Program-made: the position numbers and the translations under genes | Shown: piece after piece, positions 49,938-58,657 of the stretch | Position numbering within the stretch: position 1 is the stretch's first letter | Layout: each line of letters begins with the position of its first letter | The notes under the pieces: model-generated | Told to the model about the DNA's origin: nothing | The model's input: only the letters and a program-made list of their open reading frames with translations | Database searches by the model: none | NCBI GenBank assembly: GCA_910583925.1 | Contig: CAJTZJ010000004.1 | Span: forward strand, 67,001-131,000 | From: an uncultured Eubacterium sp. | GTDB taxonomy: Bacteria; Bacillota; Clostridia; Oscillospirales; Acutalibacteraceae | DNA length: 64,000 bases | Direction of reading: 5' to 3'

Positions 49938-51935
49938 ATGAAAGAAAAAAAGCATAAACACGGTGAAGAATGTCATTGCTGTGAGTATAATCATCATAAT
50001 CACGATGACGGCTGCGGCTGCGGACACAATCATTCCCATGGTGCAGAAATAAACAAAAAGGATTTTATTTTTAAAATTGCCTGCGGCATTGTTTTTCTTG
50101 TGCTTGGCTATGTATTAAGCGAATTTACGGAAATTAACGAAAAAATACCGCTTATCTGCTTTGGTATATCTTATCTTATAGTAGGTTTCAATATTGTTAA
50201 GGAAGCAGTAGAGGGTATTATTCACGGTAATATTTTTAATGAGAATCTGCTTATGGGAATTGCCTCAATCGGTGCGTTTGCTATCGGCGAATATACGGAA
50301 GGCTGTGCCGTTGTTCTGCTTTATACAATCGGGGAATTTCTGCAGGATATGGCTGTCGGAAAAAGCAGACGGTCTATTTCCGAGATGATTGACAGCAAGC
50401 CGCAGTCGGTTACTGTTATCAGAAACGGCAAAAATACCGAGGTTGATCCCGAAACGGTAGAAGCAGGCGAAGAATTTATAGTTGAACCCGGTCAGAAAAT
50501 TTATCTGGATGGTATTATTGTCAATGGAAATGCAGAGGTTGATATGTCTGCCTTAACAGGAGAAAGCATACCTGTTTCAATGTCAAAGGGCGATGAGGTG
50601 CTTTCCGGCTCTGTTAATTTAGACGGAATGCTTATCGTTAAAGCAACAAAGCCGTATAATCAATCTACAACTGCTAAAATACTTGAAATGATAGAGAATA
50701 CAGACAGTAAGAAAAGCAGTGCGGAAAAATTCATCAGCCGTTTTGCTAAGATTTATACGCCGGCGGTTTGTTTCATTGCGCTTCTTATTATTGTTATTCC
50801 GCCGATTTTCTTTAAGCAAAGCTGGAGCGAATGGGCTTATAGAGGGCTTTCTGCTCTTGTTGTTTCCTGTCCCTGTGCTATTGTTATTTCAATTCCCCTC
50901 GGTTTTTTTGCAGGCTTGGGTGCGTCGTCAAAGCAGGGAATTCTTATAAAGGGAAGTAATTTTCTTGAAATGCTTGCAAGATGCAATACGGCTGTTTTTG
51001 ATAAAACAGGAACGATAACAAGCGGTAAATTTGAATATGTAAACTGCGAATGTGTTCACTGTCATTGCGAAAATACTTCCGAGCATAGAGAGCTTCTTGC
51101 AATTATCGCAGCCTGTGAAAGATATTCAACGCATCCGATTGCAAAATCAATCTGCCTTGCTTTCGGACATTATGCAGATGCTTTAAAGGTTGAGGATGCA
51201 AAGAATTATGCGGGAATGGGTGTTTCTGCTGTTGTTAACGGCAAAACATATTTTGCAGGCAACGAAAAGCTTATGGCAGAGGTTGGCGTTGATTTCAAGG
51301 AAACCTTGCTAGTGGGCACTGCAATTTATCTGTGCAGTGAAGAAGAGTTTTTAGGCGATATTGTTTTTGCTGATGTTATTAAAACAGACAGTAAGGAAGC
51401 CGTTGCAGATCTGAAAAGGATGGGCTTTTCAAAAACCGTTATGCTGACGGGCGATAAAGAGAATATTGCAAAGGATATTTCGGAAAAAGCAGGTATTGAT
51501 GCTTATTATGCAAGGCTTATGCCTGTTGAAAAGGTAGAAAAAATCAGGGAATTAAAGAAAAAGGACAACGCAATCGTGCTTTATACAGGCGATGGCATTA
51601 ATGATGCGCCTGTTATTGCAGAGGCGGATTTGGGTGTTGCTATGGGAGCAATCGGTGCGGATGCTGCGATTGAAGCTGCCGATGTTGTTATTATGGGTGA
51701 CAGTCTTTCAAAAATCCCTGTCGGCAGGCAGATTGCGAAGAAAACAATGCGAATTGTTAAGGAAAATATTGTTTTCAGCATTTTTGTTAAAGTGCTTATC
51801 ATTATCGGTTGTGCTGTTGGTATCTTTGATGAAAACGCAATGTGGCTTGCTGTGTTCGGCGATGTTGGTGTTTGCCTGATTGCCGTTGCAAATTCACTCA
51901 GGGCGTTGCATTACAGGGCAAAAAAGAGAAAATAA
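49938..51935 (+). CDS. P1B-type heavy-metal ATPase (Zn/Cd/Co exporter family)
   Basis: A 665-residue P-type ATPase. The N-terminus is very rich in His and Cys (C-H-C-C, H-H-N-H, C-G-C-G-H-N-H-S-H) in place of an HMA domain. The metal site is S-C-P-C-A-I-V-I (helix 6) and the phosphorylation site D-K-T-G-T-I-T-S-G-K. After it comes a Cys/His insertion, C-E-C-V-H-C-H-C-E-N. H-P-I-A-K-S, M-L-T-G-D-K and G-D-G-I-N-D-A-P-V complete the core. CPC with H/C-rich N-termini points to zinc or cadmium. ATG 49938 follows AGAGG. No metal regulator gene is adjacent. Confidence 0.93.
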   Translation: MKEKKHKHGEECHCCEYNHHNHDDGCGCGHNHSHGAEINKKDFIFKIACGIVFLVLGYVLSEFTEINEKIPLICFGISYLIVGFNIVKEAVEGIIHGNIFNENLLMGIASIGAFAIGEYTEGCAVVLLYTIGEFLQDMAVGKSRRSISEMIDSKPQSVTVIRNGKNTEVDPETVEAGEEFIVEPGQKIYLDGIIVNGNAEVDMSALTGESIPVSMSKGDEVLSGSVNLDGMLIVKATKPYNQSTTAKILEMIENTDSKKSSAEKFISRFAKIYTPAVCFIALLIIVIPPIFFKQSWSEWAYRGLSALVVSCPCAIVISIPLGFFAGLGASSKQGILIKGSNFLEMLARCNTAVFDKTGTITSGKFEYVNCECVHCHCENTSEHRELLAIIAACERYSTHPIAKSICLAFGHYADALKVEDAKNYAGMGVSAVVNGKTYFAGNEKLMAEVGVDFKETLLVGTAIYLCSEEEFLGDIVFADVIKTDSKEAVADLKRMGFSKTVMLTGDKENIAKDISEKAGIDAYYARLMPVEKVEKIRELKKKDNAIVLYTGDGINDAPVIAEADLGVAMGAIGADAAIEAADVVIMGDSLSKIPVGRQIAKKTMRIVKENIVFSIFVKVLIIIGCAVGIFDENAMWLAVFGDVGVCLIAVANSLRALHYRAKKRK

Positions 51936-51946
51936 AAAACAATATA

Positions 51947-51980
51947 AAAAAGCCTTTCCGTTTCGGAAAGGCCTTTTCTG
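51947..51980. terminator. bidirectional Rho-independent terminator
   Basis: AAAAGCCTTTCC (51949-51960) pairs with GGAAAGGCCTTTT (51966-51978) with T-runs on both strands. It serves the ATPase and the convergent helical-repeat wall protein gene. Confidence 0.9.
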
Positions 51981-51989
51981 TATAATAAA

Positions 51990-53096
51990 TTAAATTTCTT
52001 TTTTCTTTGTTGTAAGCATTACACCGCCGGCAGAAAGCATTGTAAGTAACGCAAAGGCTGCTGTTCCGGCGCCTGTAGCAGGAGATTTTGCCGGGGTTTG
52101 CTGCTCTTTCTCTGTCTTAACACTGCTTGTATTGGATTTGTTTGCTGAAGAAGTATCTTCCGTATCCGTTTTTTCCGTGACATTAACAATCGGCTTGGTC
52201 GGCTTATCAATTCCCGTTAAATTATCGTTTTCATCATTGTCTGTATCATCATCAAAATCGGCAAGAAGCCAATAATAAGACAAACCGAAAATAGCATCTT
52301 TTGTTGCTAAAACATCATCATAATTACTGTTGAATCCGCCTGTTTCTTTATTGTAGAAAAGCATAAGCTTATTGTAGGCATCCTCTGCTGATTTTTCATC
52401 ATCAACGGAAGCGTAGGCTGAAAGTGCCAAAGCAGTTGAGTTTGCATTTGCGCCATAGTTATCATAGCCTGCGTCTGTATTGTATGCTTTAAGGAGTGTC
52501 AGCGCATCTTCAATATATGCCGTATATTTATCATAATAGGTTGAAAGCGTTATAATGAATACGGATAAGTCATCTGCCGAGGTTCCCCAGCCGCCCCAGA
52601 AATCGGTGCCTGCGCCCATTGTGTATTTTGAAACCATTGTATCGCAAAGCTGCTTTCCCAAAGCTTCATAATCGAATAAAAATGCAATATCTGCTGCGTA
52701 CATATAGGTATATATATTGTCATTTTCGGAAAGCTTGGTTTTTTCAAACAGATCAAGCAGATTGTAGCCCTCAAAATCAGTCGGCTCTTCAAGAGAAAGA
52801 ACGATGTTGCTGATTATAAGACCAAGTGTTCCGATATCAAACTTTTCGCCGCCGTCAAGAGCTTTCTTAACGGAAGTAAAGTATGATTCCTTGATTTTTT
52901 CATCATATTCGCCTGCTATAAGATAAAGATAATAATCCTTGGATTCCGAAACATCAAAGGATGTTTTATCTCCGAAAGCAAACTTTACTGATGATTCCAG
53001 TGTTTTGTCTACATCGGTTGTTGTTGCTCCGAATGCTGTTATGGATGCAGACATAACAAGCATAAATGTAAGAAGCATTGCTAAAACTTTTTTCAT
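51990..53096 (-). CDS. B12-riboswitch-controlled helical-repeat wall protein, transcobalamin alpha-domain-like
   Basis: A 368-residue protein. The signal peptide (residues 1-24) ends A-F-G-A. A repeat-rich region at about 30-285 has several D-x-x-x-x-A-x-x-A-L-x-x-Y type helices and G-G-F-N-S-N-Y-D-D-V, of the prenyltransferase/squalene cyclase repeat type that also builds the alpha domain of transcobalamin. A Thr/Lys/Glu linker (285-335) follows. The C-terminus is a sortase-like signal, S-P-A-T-G, then a hydrophobic stretch and K-K-K. GAGG precedes ATG 53096. The cobalamin riboswitch directly upstream suggests corrinoid capture; the fold match is my inference. Confidence 0.8.
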   Translation of the reverse strand: MKKVLAMLLTFMLVMSASITAFGATTTDVDKTLESSVKFAFGDKTSFDVSESKDYYLYLIAGEYDEKIKESYFTSVKKALDGGEKFDIGTLGLIISNIVLSLEEPTDFEGYNLLDLFEKTKLSENDNIYTYMYAADIAFLFDYEALGKQLCDTMVSKYTMGAGTDFWGGWGTSADDLSVFIITLSTYYDKYTAYIEDALTLLKAYNTDAGYDNYGANANSTALALSAYASVDDEKSAEDAYNKLMLFYNKETGGFNSNYDDVLATKDAIFGLSYYWLLADFDDDTDNDENDNLTGIDKPTKPIVNVTEKTDTEDTSSANKSNTSSVKTEKEQQTPAKSPATGAGTAAFALLTMLSAGGVMLTTKKKEI

Positions 53097-53121
53097 TCCT
53101 TTTACCTCACCGTAAATATTT

Positions 53122-53303
53122 TCTTATGCCTCAAACGGATATCCTGGCTTGCAGCTTGGGCAGCAAATATTTTGCTGTTTTTCCTTACTCCGCCTTCCCC
53201 GAAGCCGAGTGGCGTATGGAGCTTGTAGCTGCTTACAGTAGAGTGAGCTGCTGCGGATTTTAACCGCATTCCCCGTGAGAAAATCAGCGGTTTTCTCTCG
53301 GCA
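53122..53303 (-). promoter_or_regulatory. cobalamin riboswitch
   Basis: The minus strand contains the conserved B12-box AAGCCAGGATATCCG region, the GCGGTTAAAATCCGC helix, CACTCTACTGTAAGC, a G-C-C-A-C-T-C-like core and GGGGAAGGCGG. It starts about eight bases after the predicted transcript start and ends about 25 bases before the ATG of the wall protein gene. This short distance favours translational control by hiding the ribosome binding site. No separate terminator hairpin is visible. Confidence 0.92.
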
Positions 53304-53310
53304 CAAAAAA

Positions 53311-53339
53311 ATTATACTATTTATTATAGCTGTTGTCAA
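53311..53339 (-). promoter_or_regulatory. consensus sigma-A promoter of the B12-riboswitch transcript
   Basis: TTGACA (53334-53339), 17 bases and TATAAT (53311-53316) on the minus strand. Its -35 box shares the heptamer TTGTCAA (53333-53339) with the divergent promoter. Confidence 0.85.
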
Positions 53340-53361
53340 TCGGAACAGAATTTGGTATTAT
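53333..53361 (+). promoter_or_regulatory. promoter of the DUF4430 gene, sharing its -35 box with the divergent promoter
   Basis: TTGTCA (53333-53338), 17 bases and TATTAT (53356-53361). The predicted transcript start (about 53368) nearly coincides with the ATG at 53369, and no ribosome binding site is visible, so the mRNA may be leaderless. Confidence 0.65.
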
Positions 53362-53368
53362 ATATATT

Positions 53369-54079
53369 ATGAATAATAAAATAATGATAGCCATTGTCGG
53401 CATTTTAATCGCAGTATGCCTTTTTGCAGGTATAGGAATGAATTTAAAAGGCGGCAATTCGGAAGAAGAAACAACATCATCCGTTCAAGCAATAACGCTA
53501 ACGGAAAAAGGCACGGATTCAACTGAAATTTCCGAAACGAAAAAAGAAGCCGAAAGCACAGTATCTGTCTCAAAAACAACAAAAAAAACAGAAGAGAGGC
53601 AGACAAAGCCTTCGTCAAAACAAGAAAAACAGACACAAGGATATATAAACACAACGAAAGCAAAGAAGAAGCCGTCCCCTCCGGAAAAGGAATCCTCGAC
53701 AAAAACAACATCAGCAAAAACCGAGAAAGAAACGCAGGCACAGCTCAGTGTTGAACTTTCGGTAAACTGTGAAAAGGCGGTTGCCTATGGTGCGGATTAT
53801 CCAAAATATTTAATGAGCAAAACAAAATGCAGTGTAAAAAAGGGAACAACTGTTTTTGATTTGCTGAGTGAAGCGTGCAGCAAAAAAGGCTTGGCTGTTG
53901 TTCATCAGAATAAATCGTATATTGTATCTATAGGCGGGCTTTCCGAAAAGGATTGCGGAGGCTCAAGCGGTTGGCTTTACACGGTTAACGGTGTAAAGCC
54001 GATGGTGTCTGCATCAAAATATGTTTTAAAGGACGGCGACACAGTTGAATGGTATTATGTTACTTCTCCAACAGATTAA
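53369..54079 (+). CDS. membrane-anchored DUF4430 (transcobalamin C-terminal-like) protein
   Basis: A 236-residue protein. The N-terminal transmembrane/signal anchor (residues 5-23) is followed by a Ser/Thr/Lys-rich wall-spanning linker (about 30-125) and a C-terminal DUF4430 domain (about 126-236). The domain has the usual K-K-G-T-T-V-F-D-L-L near 155 and G-G-S-S-G-W-L-Y-T-V-N-G-V near 200, ending D-G-D-T-V-E-W-Y-Y-V. DUF4430 is structurally related to the beta domain of transcobalamin/intrinsic factor (family knowledge). ATG 53369 is preferred to a TTG at 53333, since that is the -35 box. Together with the divergent gene it could form a two-part corrinoid binder. Confidence 0.82.
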   Translation: MNNKIMIAIVGILIAVCLFAGIGMNLKGGNSEEETTSSVQAITLTEKGTDSTEISETKKEAESTVSVSKTTKKTEERQTKPSSKQEKQTQGYINTTKAKKKPSPPEKESSTKTTSAKTEKETQAQLSVELSVNCEKAVAYGADYPKYLMSKTKCSVKKGTTVFDLLSEACSKKGLAVVHQNKSYIVSIGGLSEKDCGGSSGWLYTVNGVKPMVSASKYVLKDGDTVEWYYVTSPTD

Positions 54080-54107
54080 GAAACGATGAAAAATGAATAA
54101 TTACGGC

Positions 54108-54136
54108 ACGGGCGGATTGTATCCGCCCGTTTTTTA
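54108..54136 (+). terminator. Rho-independent terminator
   Basis: A perfect 10-bp stem ACGGGCGGAT/ATCCGCCCGT with a 3-base loop and a T-run, ending the DUF4430 transcript. Confidence 0.92.
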
Positions 54137-54225
54137 TGCGATTTTTTAAAATTTATAAATCAAAAACGCATAATTCCCATAAAAAATCAAACACTCAAAA
54201 TATAACTAAAAATGGGGGAACTTTT

Positions 54226-55602
54226 ATGAAAACTCTAAAAAAAATATTATCCGTTTTTTTAAGTATACTTGTTATAGGATTTGTTTTTACTGCCTGCAAG
54301 GGCAATGAGGATAAGCCAAATAACAACACGAATACAAATAATGCAGCGGTAAAAAGTATAAGGTATCTTAATTTTAAGCCTGAAATTGCAGATAAATATC
54401 AGGAGGTTGCCGATGAATATGAAAAGGAAACCGGTATCAAGGTTATTGTTGAAACTGCCGCCAATAATACCTATGAGCAAACCTTAACCGCAAAAATGGC
54501 AACGGATGAGGCGCCGACGATTTTCCAGATTAACGGACCTAAAGGTTATATTAATTGGAAGGATTACTGTGCAGAACTTTCGGGTACTGAAATTTACAAG
54601 CATCTTAATGATAAAAATATGGCTGTAACCTCAGAGGGTAAGGTTTACGGAATTCCCTATGTTGTTGAGGGCTATGGCATTATTTATAACAGTGCGATTA
54701 CAGATAAGTATTTTGCACTTGATAATAAAGCAACAAAATTCAGCTCAATGGATGAAATCAACAGCTTTTCGGCTCTTAAAGAGCTTGCTGAGGATATGCA
54801 GAAAAACAAGGAAGCCCTTGGAATAGACGGTGTATTTTCCTCAACATCTTTAAAAGCCGGCGAGGATTGGCGATGGCAGACACATCTTGCGAATGTTCCG
54901 ATTTATTATGAATTTAAAAAGAATAATGTTGATTTAACCTCTGATGCAATAGATAAAATCAGCTTTGAATACGCTGAAAACTTCAAGAACATTTTTGATT
55001 TATATACTGAAAACTCTGTTTCGGACAAGAAGGATCTCGGTAAAAAAATTGTTGATGAATCCATGGCTGAATTTGCGCAGGGTAAATCTGCTATGGTGCA
55101 GAACGGCAACTGGGCATGGAGTCAGATAAGCGATATCAGCGGCAATACTGTTGAAGAAAGCAATATCAAATTTCTTCCGATTTACACAGGTATAGACGGC
55201 GAGGAAAATCAGGGGCTTTGCATAGGAACAGAAAATTTCCTTGCGATTAACAGCAAGGCAAGCGAAGCTGAGCAAAAGGCTGCTGCCGATTTCCTTTATT
55301 GGCTTTATTCAAGTGATAAGGGCAAAAGCTATGTTGTAAATGATTTTGGTTTTATCGCTCCGTTTGATACCTTTAAGGAGGAAGAAACGCCGAACGATCC
55401 TCTTGCGAAAGAAGTTGTTCGTTATATGAATGATGATAAATATACCAATATACCATGGCAGTTTACCGTTTTTCCAAGCCTGAATTTCAAGGAGGATTTC
55501 GGCTCTGCACTTCTTCAGTATGTTCAGGGAACAAAATCCTTTGATGATGTAAAAAGCACGGTTGTTTCAAAATGGGAAACCGAAAGCAGTATGGCAAAGT
55601 AA
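54226..55602 (+). CDS. sugar ABC transporter substrate-binding lipoprotein
   Basis: A 458-residue extracellular solute-binding protein. The lipoprotein signal peptide ends L-V-I-G-F-V-F-T-A-C, with the lipobox cysteine near residue 25, followed by an Asn/Lys linker. The mature domain has I-R-Y-L-N-F-K-P-E, then A-T-I/T-I-F-Q-I-N-G-P and late K-S-Y-V-V-N-D-F-G of the carbohydrate-binding (family 1) type. GGGGGAA precedes ATG 54226; an upstream in-frame ATG lacks one. It is first in an SBP-permease-permease-ATPase cluster. The sugar cannot be told from sequence. Confidence 0.93.
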   Translation: MKTLKKILSVFLSILVIGFVFTACKGNEDKPNNNTNTNNAAVKSIRYLNFKPEIADKYQEVADEYEKETGIKVIVETAANNTYEQTLTAKMATDEAPTIFQINGPKGYINWKDYCAELSGTEIYKHLNDKNMAVTSEGKVYGIPYVVEGYGIIYNSAITDKYFALDNKATKFSSMDEINSFSALKELAEDMQKNKEALGIDGVFSSTSLKAGEDWRWQTHLANVPIYYEFKKNNVDLTSDAIDKISFEYAENFKNIFDLYTENSVSDKKDLGKKIVDESMAEFAQGKSAMVQNGNWAWSQISDISGNTVEESNIKFLPIYTGIDGEENQGLCIGTENFLAINSKASEAEQKAAADFLYWLYSSDKGKSYVVNDFGFIAPFDTFKEEETPNDPLAKEVVRYMNDDKYTNIPWQFTVFPSLNFKEDFGSALLQYVQGTKSFDDVKSTVVSKWETESSMAK

Positions 55603-55625
55603 TTCTTTTAATCAGGAGAATATAA

Positions 55626-56471
55626 ATGAATAAAACCTTAAAAAAATATTTTCCGTTCTTTCTTATGCCTACCTTTATCTGTTTTCTGATTGCTTTTTTA
55701 ATTCCGTTTGTCATCGGTTTATACCTTTCGTTTACAAGCTTTACAACGGTTACAAATGCGCAGTGGACAGGATTTGAAAATTATATAAAAGCGTTTACGA
55801 CGGATGAAAGCTTTTTGAATTCTCTTTGGTTTACTGTTAAGTTTACTGTTGTTTCCGTTCTATCCGTAAATATTTTTGCCTTTCTTCTTGCTCTTTTATT
55901 AACAAGGGGAATAAAGGGAACGAATCTTTTCCGAACGGTTTTCTTTATGCCGAATCTGATTGGCGGAATTGTTCTTGGATATATATGGAATCTGATTATA
56001 AACGGTGTGCTTGAGCATTTCGGAGTGGATATAACCTTTGCGGCAAAATACGGTTTCTGGGGGCTGGTTGTTTTAATGAACTGGCAGATGATCGGCTATA
56101 TGATGGTTATTTATATTGCCGGTCTGCAGAATATTCCAAGTGATTTGACGGAGGCTGCTATGATTGACGGTGCAAGCGGTTTGCAAACATTGAAATATGT
56201 TACGCTTCCGATGGTAATGCCGTCTGTTACAATCTGCACATTTTTAACGCTTTCCAATTCCTTTAAGCTGTTTGACCAGAATCTGGCATTAACGGCCGGA
56301 GCTCCTGCAAGGGAAACCGAAATGCTGGCACTTAATATTTATAATACTTTTTACGGAAGAGCAGGCTGGCAGGGTGTCGGGCAGGCAAAGGCGGTTGTTT
56401 TCTTTATAATTGTTGCAATTATTGCATTTGTTCAGCTTCGTCTTACAAGGAAAAGGGAGGTTGAACATTGA
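55626..56471 (+). CDS. sugar ABC transporter permease (MalF/UgpA-type)
   Basis: A 281-residue permease with six transmembrane helices. The EAA loop reads E-A-A-M-I-D-G-A-S-G-L-Q-T-L-K-Y-V-T-L-P (residues 176-195), which contacts the ATPase. It lies 23 bases after the binding-protein gene and overlaps the next permease by one base (TGATG). Confidence 0.94.
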   Translation: MNKTLKKYFPFFLMPTFICFLIAFLIPFVIGLYLSFTSFTTVTNAQWTGFENYIKAFTTDESFLNSLWFTVKFTVVSVLSVNIFAFLLALLLTRGIKGTNLFRTVFFMPNLIGGIVLGYIWNLIINGVLEHFGVDITFAAKYGFWGLVVLMNWQMIGYMMVIYIAGLQNIPSDLTEAAMIDGASGLQTLKYVTLPMVMPSVTICTFLTLSNSFKLFDQNLALTAGAPARETEMLALNIYNTFYGRAGWQGVGQAKAVVFFIIVAIIAFVQLRLTRKREVEH

Positions 56472-57310
56472 TGAATAAAAGAAAACGAACAGCAAATGCT
56501 TTTTTGTTTGTGCTTTTAAGTCTGCTTGCCGTTTTATTTGTTTCACCGATTATAATCGTTTTTATAAATTCGTTTAAAACAAAGTTCAATATTATTTCAG
56601 AGCCGTTTTCGCTTCCGAACAGCGAAACTTTTGCAGGTGCCGATAATTATGCAAACGGTATCAATTATTCGGGTATTCTTCCTGCGTTTTTCCGCTCTCT
56701 TTTTATAACGGTTTTTGCTGTTGTTGTGCTTGTTATATGCACATCAATGGCAGCATGGTATATAACAAGGGTAAAATCCAAGTTTACAAAGCTTTTGTAT
56801 TATCTTTTTGTGTTCAGCATGATTGTTCCGTTTCAGATGGTAATGTTTTCAATGACTTTTACGGTTACCTCTCTTAAGCTGAATAATCTGATTGGCATCA
56901 TTTTTGTTTATCTTGGTTTCGGAGCAGGGCTTAGTGTTTTTATGATGAGCGGCTTTGTTAAAAGTATTCCGCATGAAATAGAAGAGGCGGCAATGATAGA
57001 TGGATGCAGCCCATTGCAAACATTCTTTATGATTGTTTTTCCTATTCTGAAGCCAACGGCAATTACAGTTTCAATTCTGAATGCAATGTGGATTTGGAAT
57101 GATTATCTTTTGCCTTATCTTATTCTCGGCACATCAAACAAAACAATGCCTGTGGCAATTCAACTTGCAATGCAGGGGGCATATGGTGCTGTTGACTGGG
57201 GTGGCTTTATGGCAATGCTTGTTATTGCAATTATACCGATTATCATTTTCTACATTGCCTGCCAGAAATATATTATAAAGGGCGTTGTGGCCGGTGCTGT
57301 TAAGGGATAA
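56471..57310 (+). CDS. sugar ABC transporter permease (MalG/UgpE-type)
   Basis: A 279-residue permease with six transmembrane helices and the EAA loop E-E-A-A-M-I-D-G-C-S-P-L-Q-T-F-F near residue 176. It starts at ATG 56471, which overlaps the stop of the previous permease, with GGGAGG upstream. An alternative TTG 56468 has a slightly better distance, but ATG overlap coupling is more usual. A hairpin GGGCGGGCA/TGCCCGCCC (57364-57382), without a T-run, follows before the ATPase gene. Confidence 0.93.
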   Translation: MNKRKRTANAFLFVLLSLLAVLFVSPIIIVFINSFKTKFNIISEPFSLPNSETFAGADNYANGINYSGILPAFFRSLFITVFAVVVLVICTSMAAWYITRVKSKFTKLLYYLFVFSMIVPFQMVMFSMTFTVTSLKLNNLIGIIFVYLGFGAGLSVFMMSGFVKSIPHEIEEAAMIDGCSPLQTFFMIVFPILKPTAITVSILNAMWIWNDYLLPYLILGTSNKTMPVAIQLAMQGAYGAVDWGGFMAMLVIAIIPIIIFYIACQKYIIKGVVAGAVKG

Positions 57311-57363
57311 AATCCGAAACCGGGTGTGAAAACAGCCTTGTTAAGGGCTTTAATCAGAAAAAC

Positions 57364-57382
57364 GGGCGGGCACTGCCCGCCC
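57364..57382 (+). other. GC-rich intergenic hairpin in the ABC transporter operon
   Basis: A perfect 9-bp inverted repeat, GGGCGGGCA/TGCCCGCCC, around a single centre base, between permease and ATPase genes. It has no T-run, so it is more likely a transcript-stability or partial-attenuation element. Confidence 0.5.
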
Positions 57383-57427
57383 ATATGATAGTTTATATAT
57401 AAAAATAAAAAACGGGATGAATTCTAA

Positions 57428-58534
57428 ATGGCATCTATTAAATTCAGTAATGTATCAAAAATATATGAGGGCAAAACAACGGTAATTGAAAATCTTAATC
57501 TCGAAATAAAGGATAAGGAATTTGTTATCCTTGTCGGTCCGTCAGGCTGCGGAAAATCAACAACACTGCGTATGATTGCAGGGCTTGAGGAGGTTTCGGC
57601 AGGTGAGCTTTATATAGGCGAAAAAAAGGTTAATGATGTTTCACCGAAGGACAGGGATATCGCTATGGTTTTTCAGAGCTATGCGCTTTATCCTCATATG
57701 AGTGTTTATAAAAATATGGCATTTGCTTTGAAGCTTAAGAAAATCCCAAAGGATGAAATAGATCAAAAGGTGCATGCGGCAGCAAAAATGCTTGATATAG
57801 AAAAATATTTAAACAGAAAGCCAAAGGCACTCTCCGGAGGTCAGCGGCAAAGAGTTGCACTTGGCAGGGCAATGGTGCGTGATCCTGCAGTTTTTTTGCT
57901 TGATGAGCCTCTTTCAAACCTTGATGCAAAACTCAGAACAGAGATGAGAAGCCGAATTTCAGCGCTTCATAAGGAGCTGCAGACCACCTTTGTTTATGTA
58001 ACCCATGATCAGACGGAAGCACTTACAATGGCAGACAGAATTGTTGTTATGAAGGATGGTATTATACAGCAAACGGATACGCCGTCTATGCTTTATAATC
58101 ATCCTGTAAATATGTTTGTTGCCGGCTTTATCGGTACGCCGCAGATGAATTTTATCAACGCTGATGTTGAAAAAAACGGGAATAAAACCGTGCTTTCATT
58201 TGGTGAAAATAAAATGACGGTTCCGGAAAGAATGGAAAAGGATGTTTTTGCCTTTGCAGGAAAAACGGTTGTTCTCGGTATCCGCCCCGATGATTTTCAT
58301 TTTGAGGAGTTTTATAAAAACAGCAATAGCTCAAACTGTATCAATCTCATTTCGGAGAATTGCGAGATGACAGGATCGGAAATTAATATTTATTCTCATA
58401 TTAACGAAAACAGAATTATTGCAAAGGTAATGTCTGATACAAAAATTAATGACGGAGAAAGTGTAAGCCTTTTTGCCGATACGGATAAAATTCATGTGTT
58501 CAATAAGGAAACAGGGGAAAGAATCTGTGATTGA
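57428..58534 (+). CDS. sugar ABC transporter ATPase (MalK/UgpC/MsmX-type)
   Basis: A 368-residue ATPase. Walker A is G-P-S-G-C-G-K-S-T-T (residues 36-45), the signature L-S-G-G-Q-R-Q-R-V-A-L-G-R-A is near 135, Walker B is V-F-L-L-D-E-P-L-S-N and the switch His is in Y-V-T-H-D-Q. A C-terminal TOBE-like regulatory domain extends beyond residue 235. It energises the sugar importer encoded upstream and, as in other Firmicutes, might serve several importers. It lies 117 bases after the second permease gene. Confidence 0.93.
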   Translation: MASIKFSNVSKIYEGKTTVIENLNLEIKDKEFVILVGPSGCGKSTTLRMIAGLEEVSAGELYIGEKKVNDVSPKDRDIAMVFQSYALYPHMSVYKNMAFALKLKKIPKDEIDQKVHAAAKMLDIEKYLNRKPKALSGGQRQRVALGRAMVRDPAVFLLDEPLSNLDAKLRTEMRSRISALHKELQTTFVYVTHDQTEALTMADRIVVMKDGIIQQTDTPSMLYNHPVNMFVAGFIGTPQMNFINADVEKNGNKTVLSFGENKMTVPERMEKDVFAFAGKTVVLGIRPDDFHFEEFYKNSNSSNCINLISENCEMTGSEINIYSHINENRIIAKVMSDTKINDGESVSLFADTDKIHVFNKETGERICD

Positions 58535-58581
58535 ATACTGTGGATGCAAATAAATTGCTCGAACTCAATAAAAGCATAAAA

Positions 58582-58610
58582 ATAAGAGGGCAATACGCCC
58601 TCTTTATTTG
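58582..58610 (+). terminator. Rho-independent terminator
   Basis: AAGAGGGC (58584-58591) pairs with GCCCTCTT (58597-58604), followed by TATTTG. It serves the ABC ATPase gene and perhaps the convergent lysozyme gene. Confidence 0.75.
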
Positions 58611-58657
58611 TTATATAGATTAAAATCAGCAAGAAGCTGACCTTCAGCGGTAAACTT

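Noticed and set aside
57364..57382. GC-rich hairpin inside the ABC operon as a terminator
   Set aside because: There is no T-run and the ATPase gene follows in the same direction, so full termination is unlikely.
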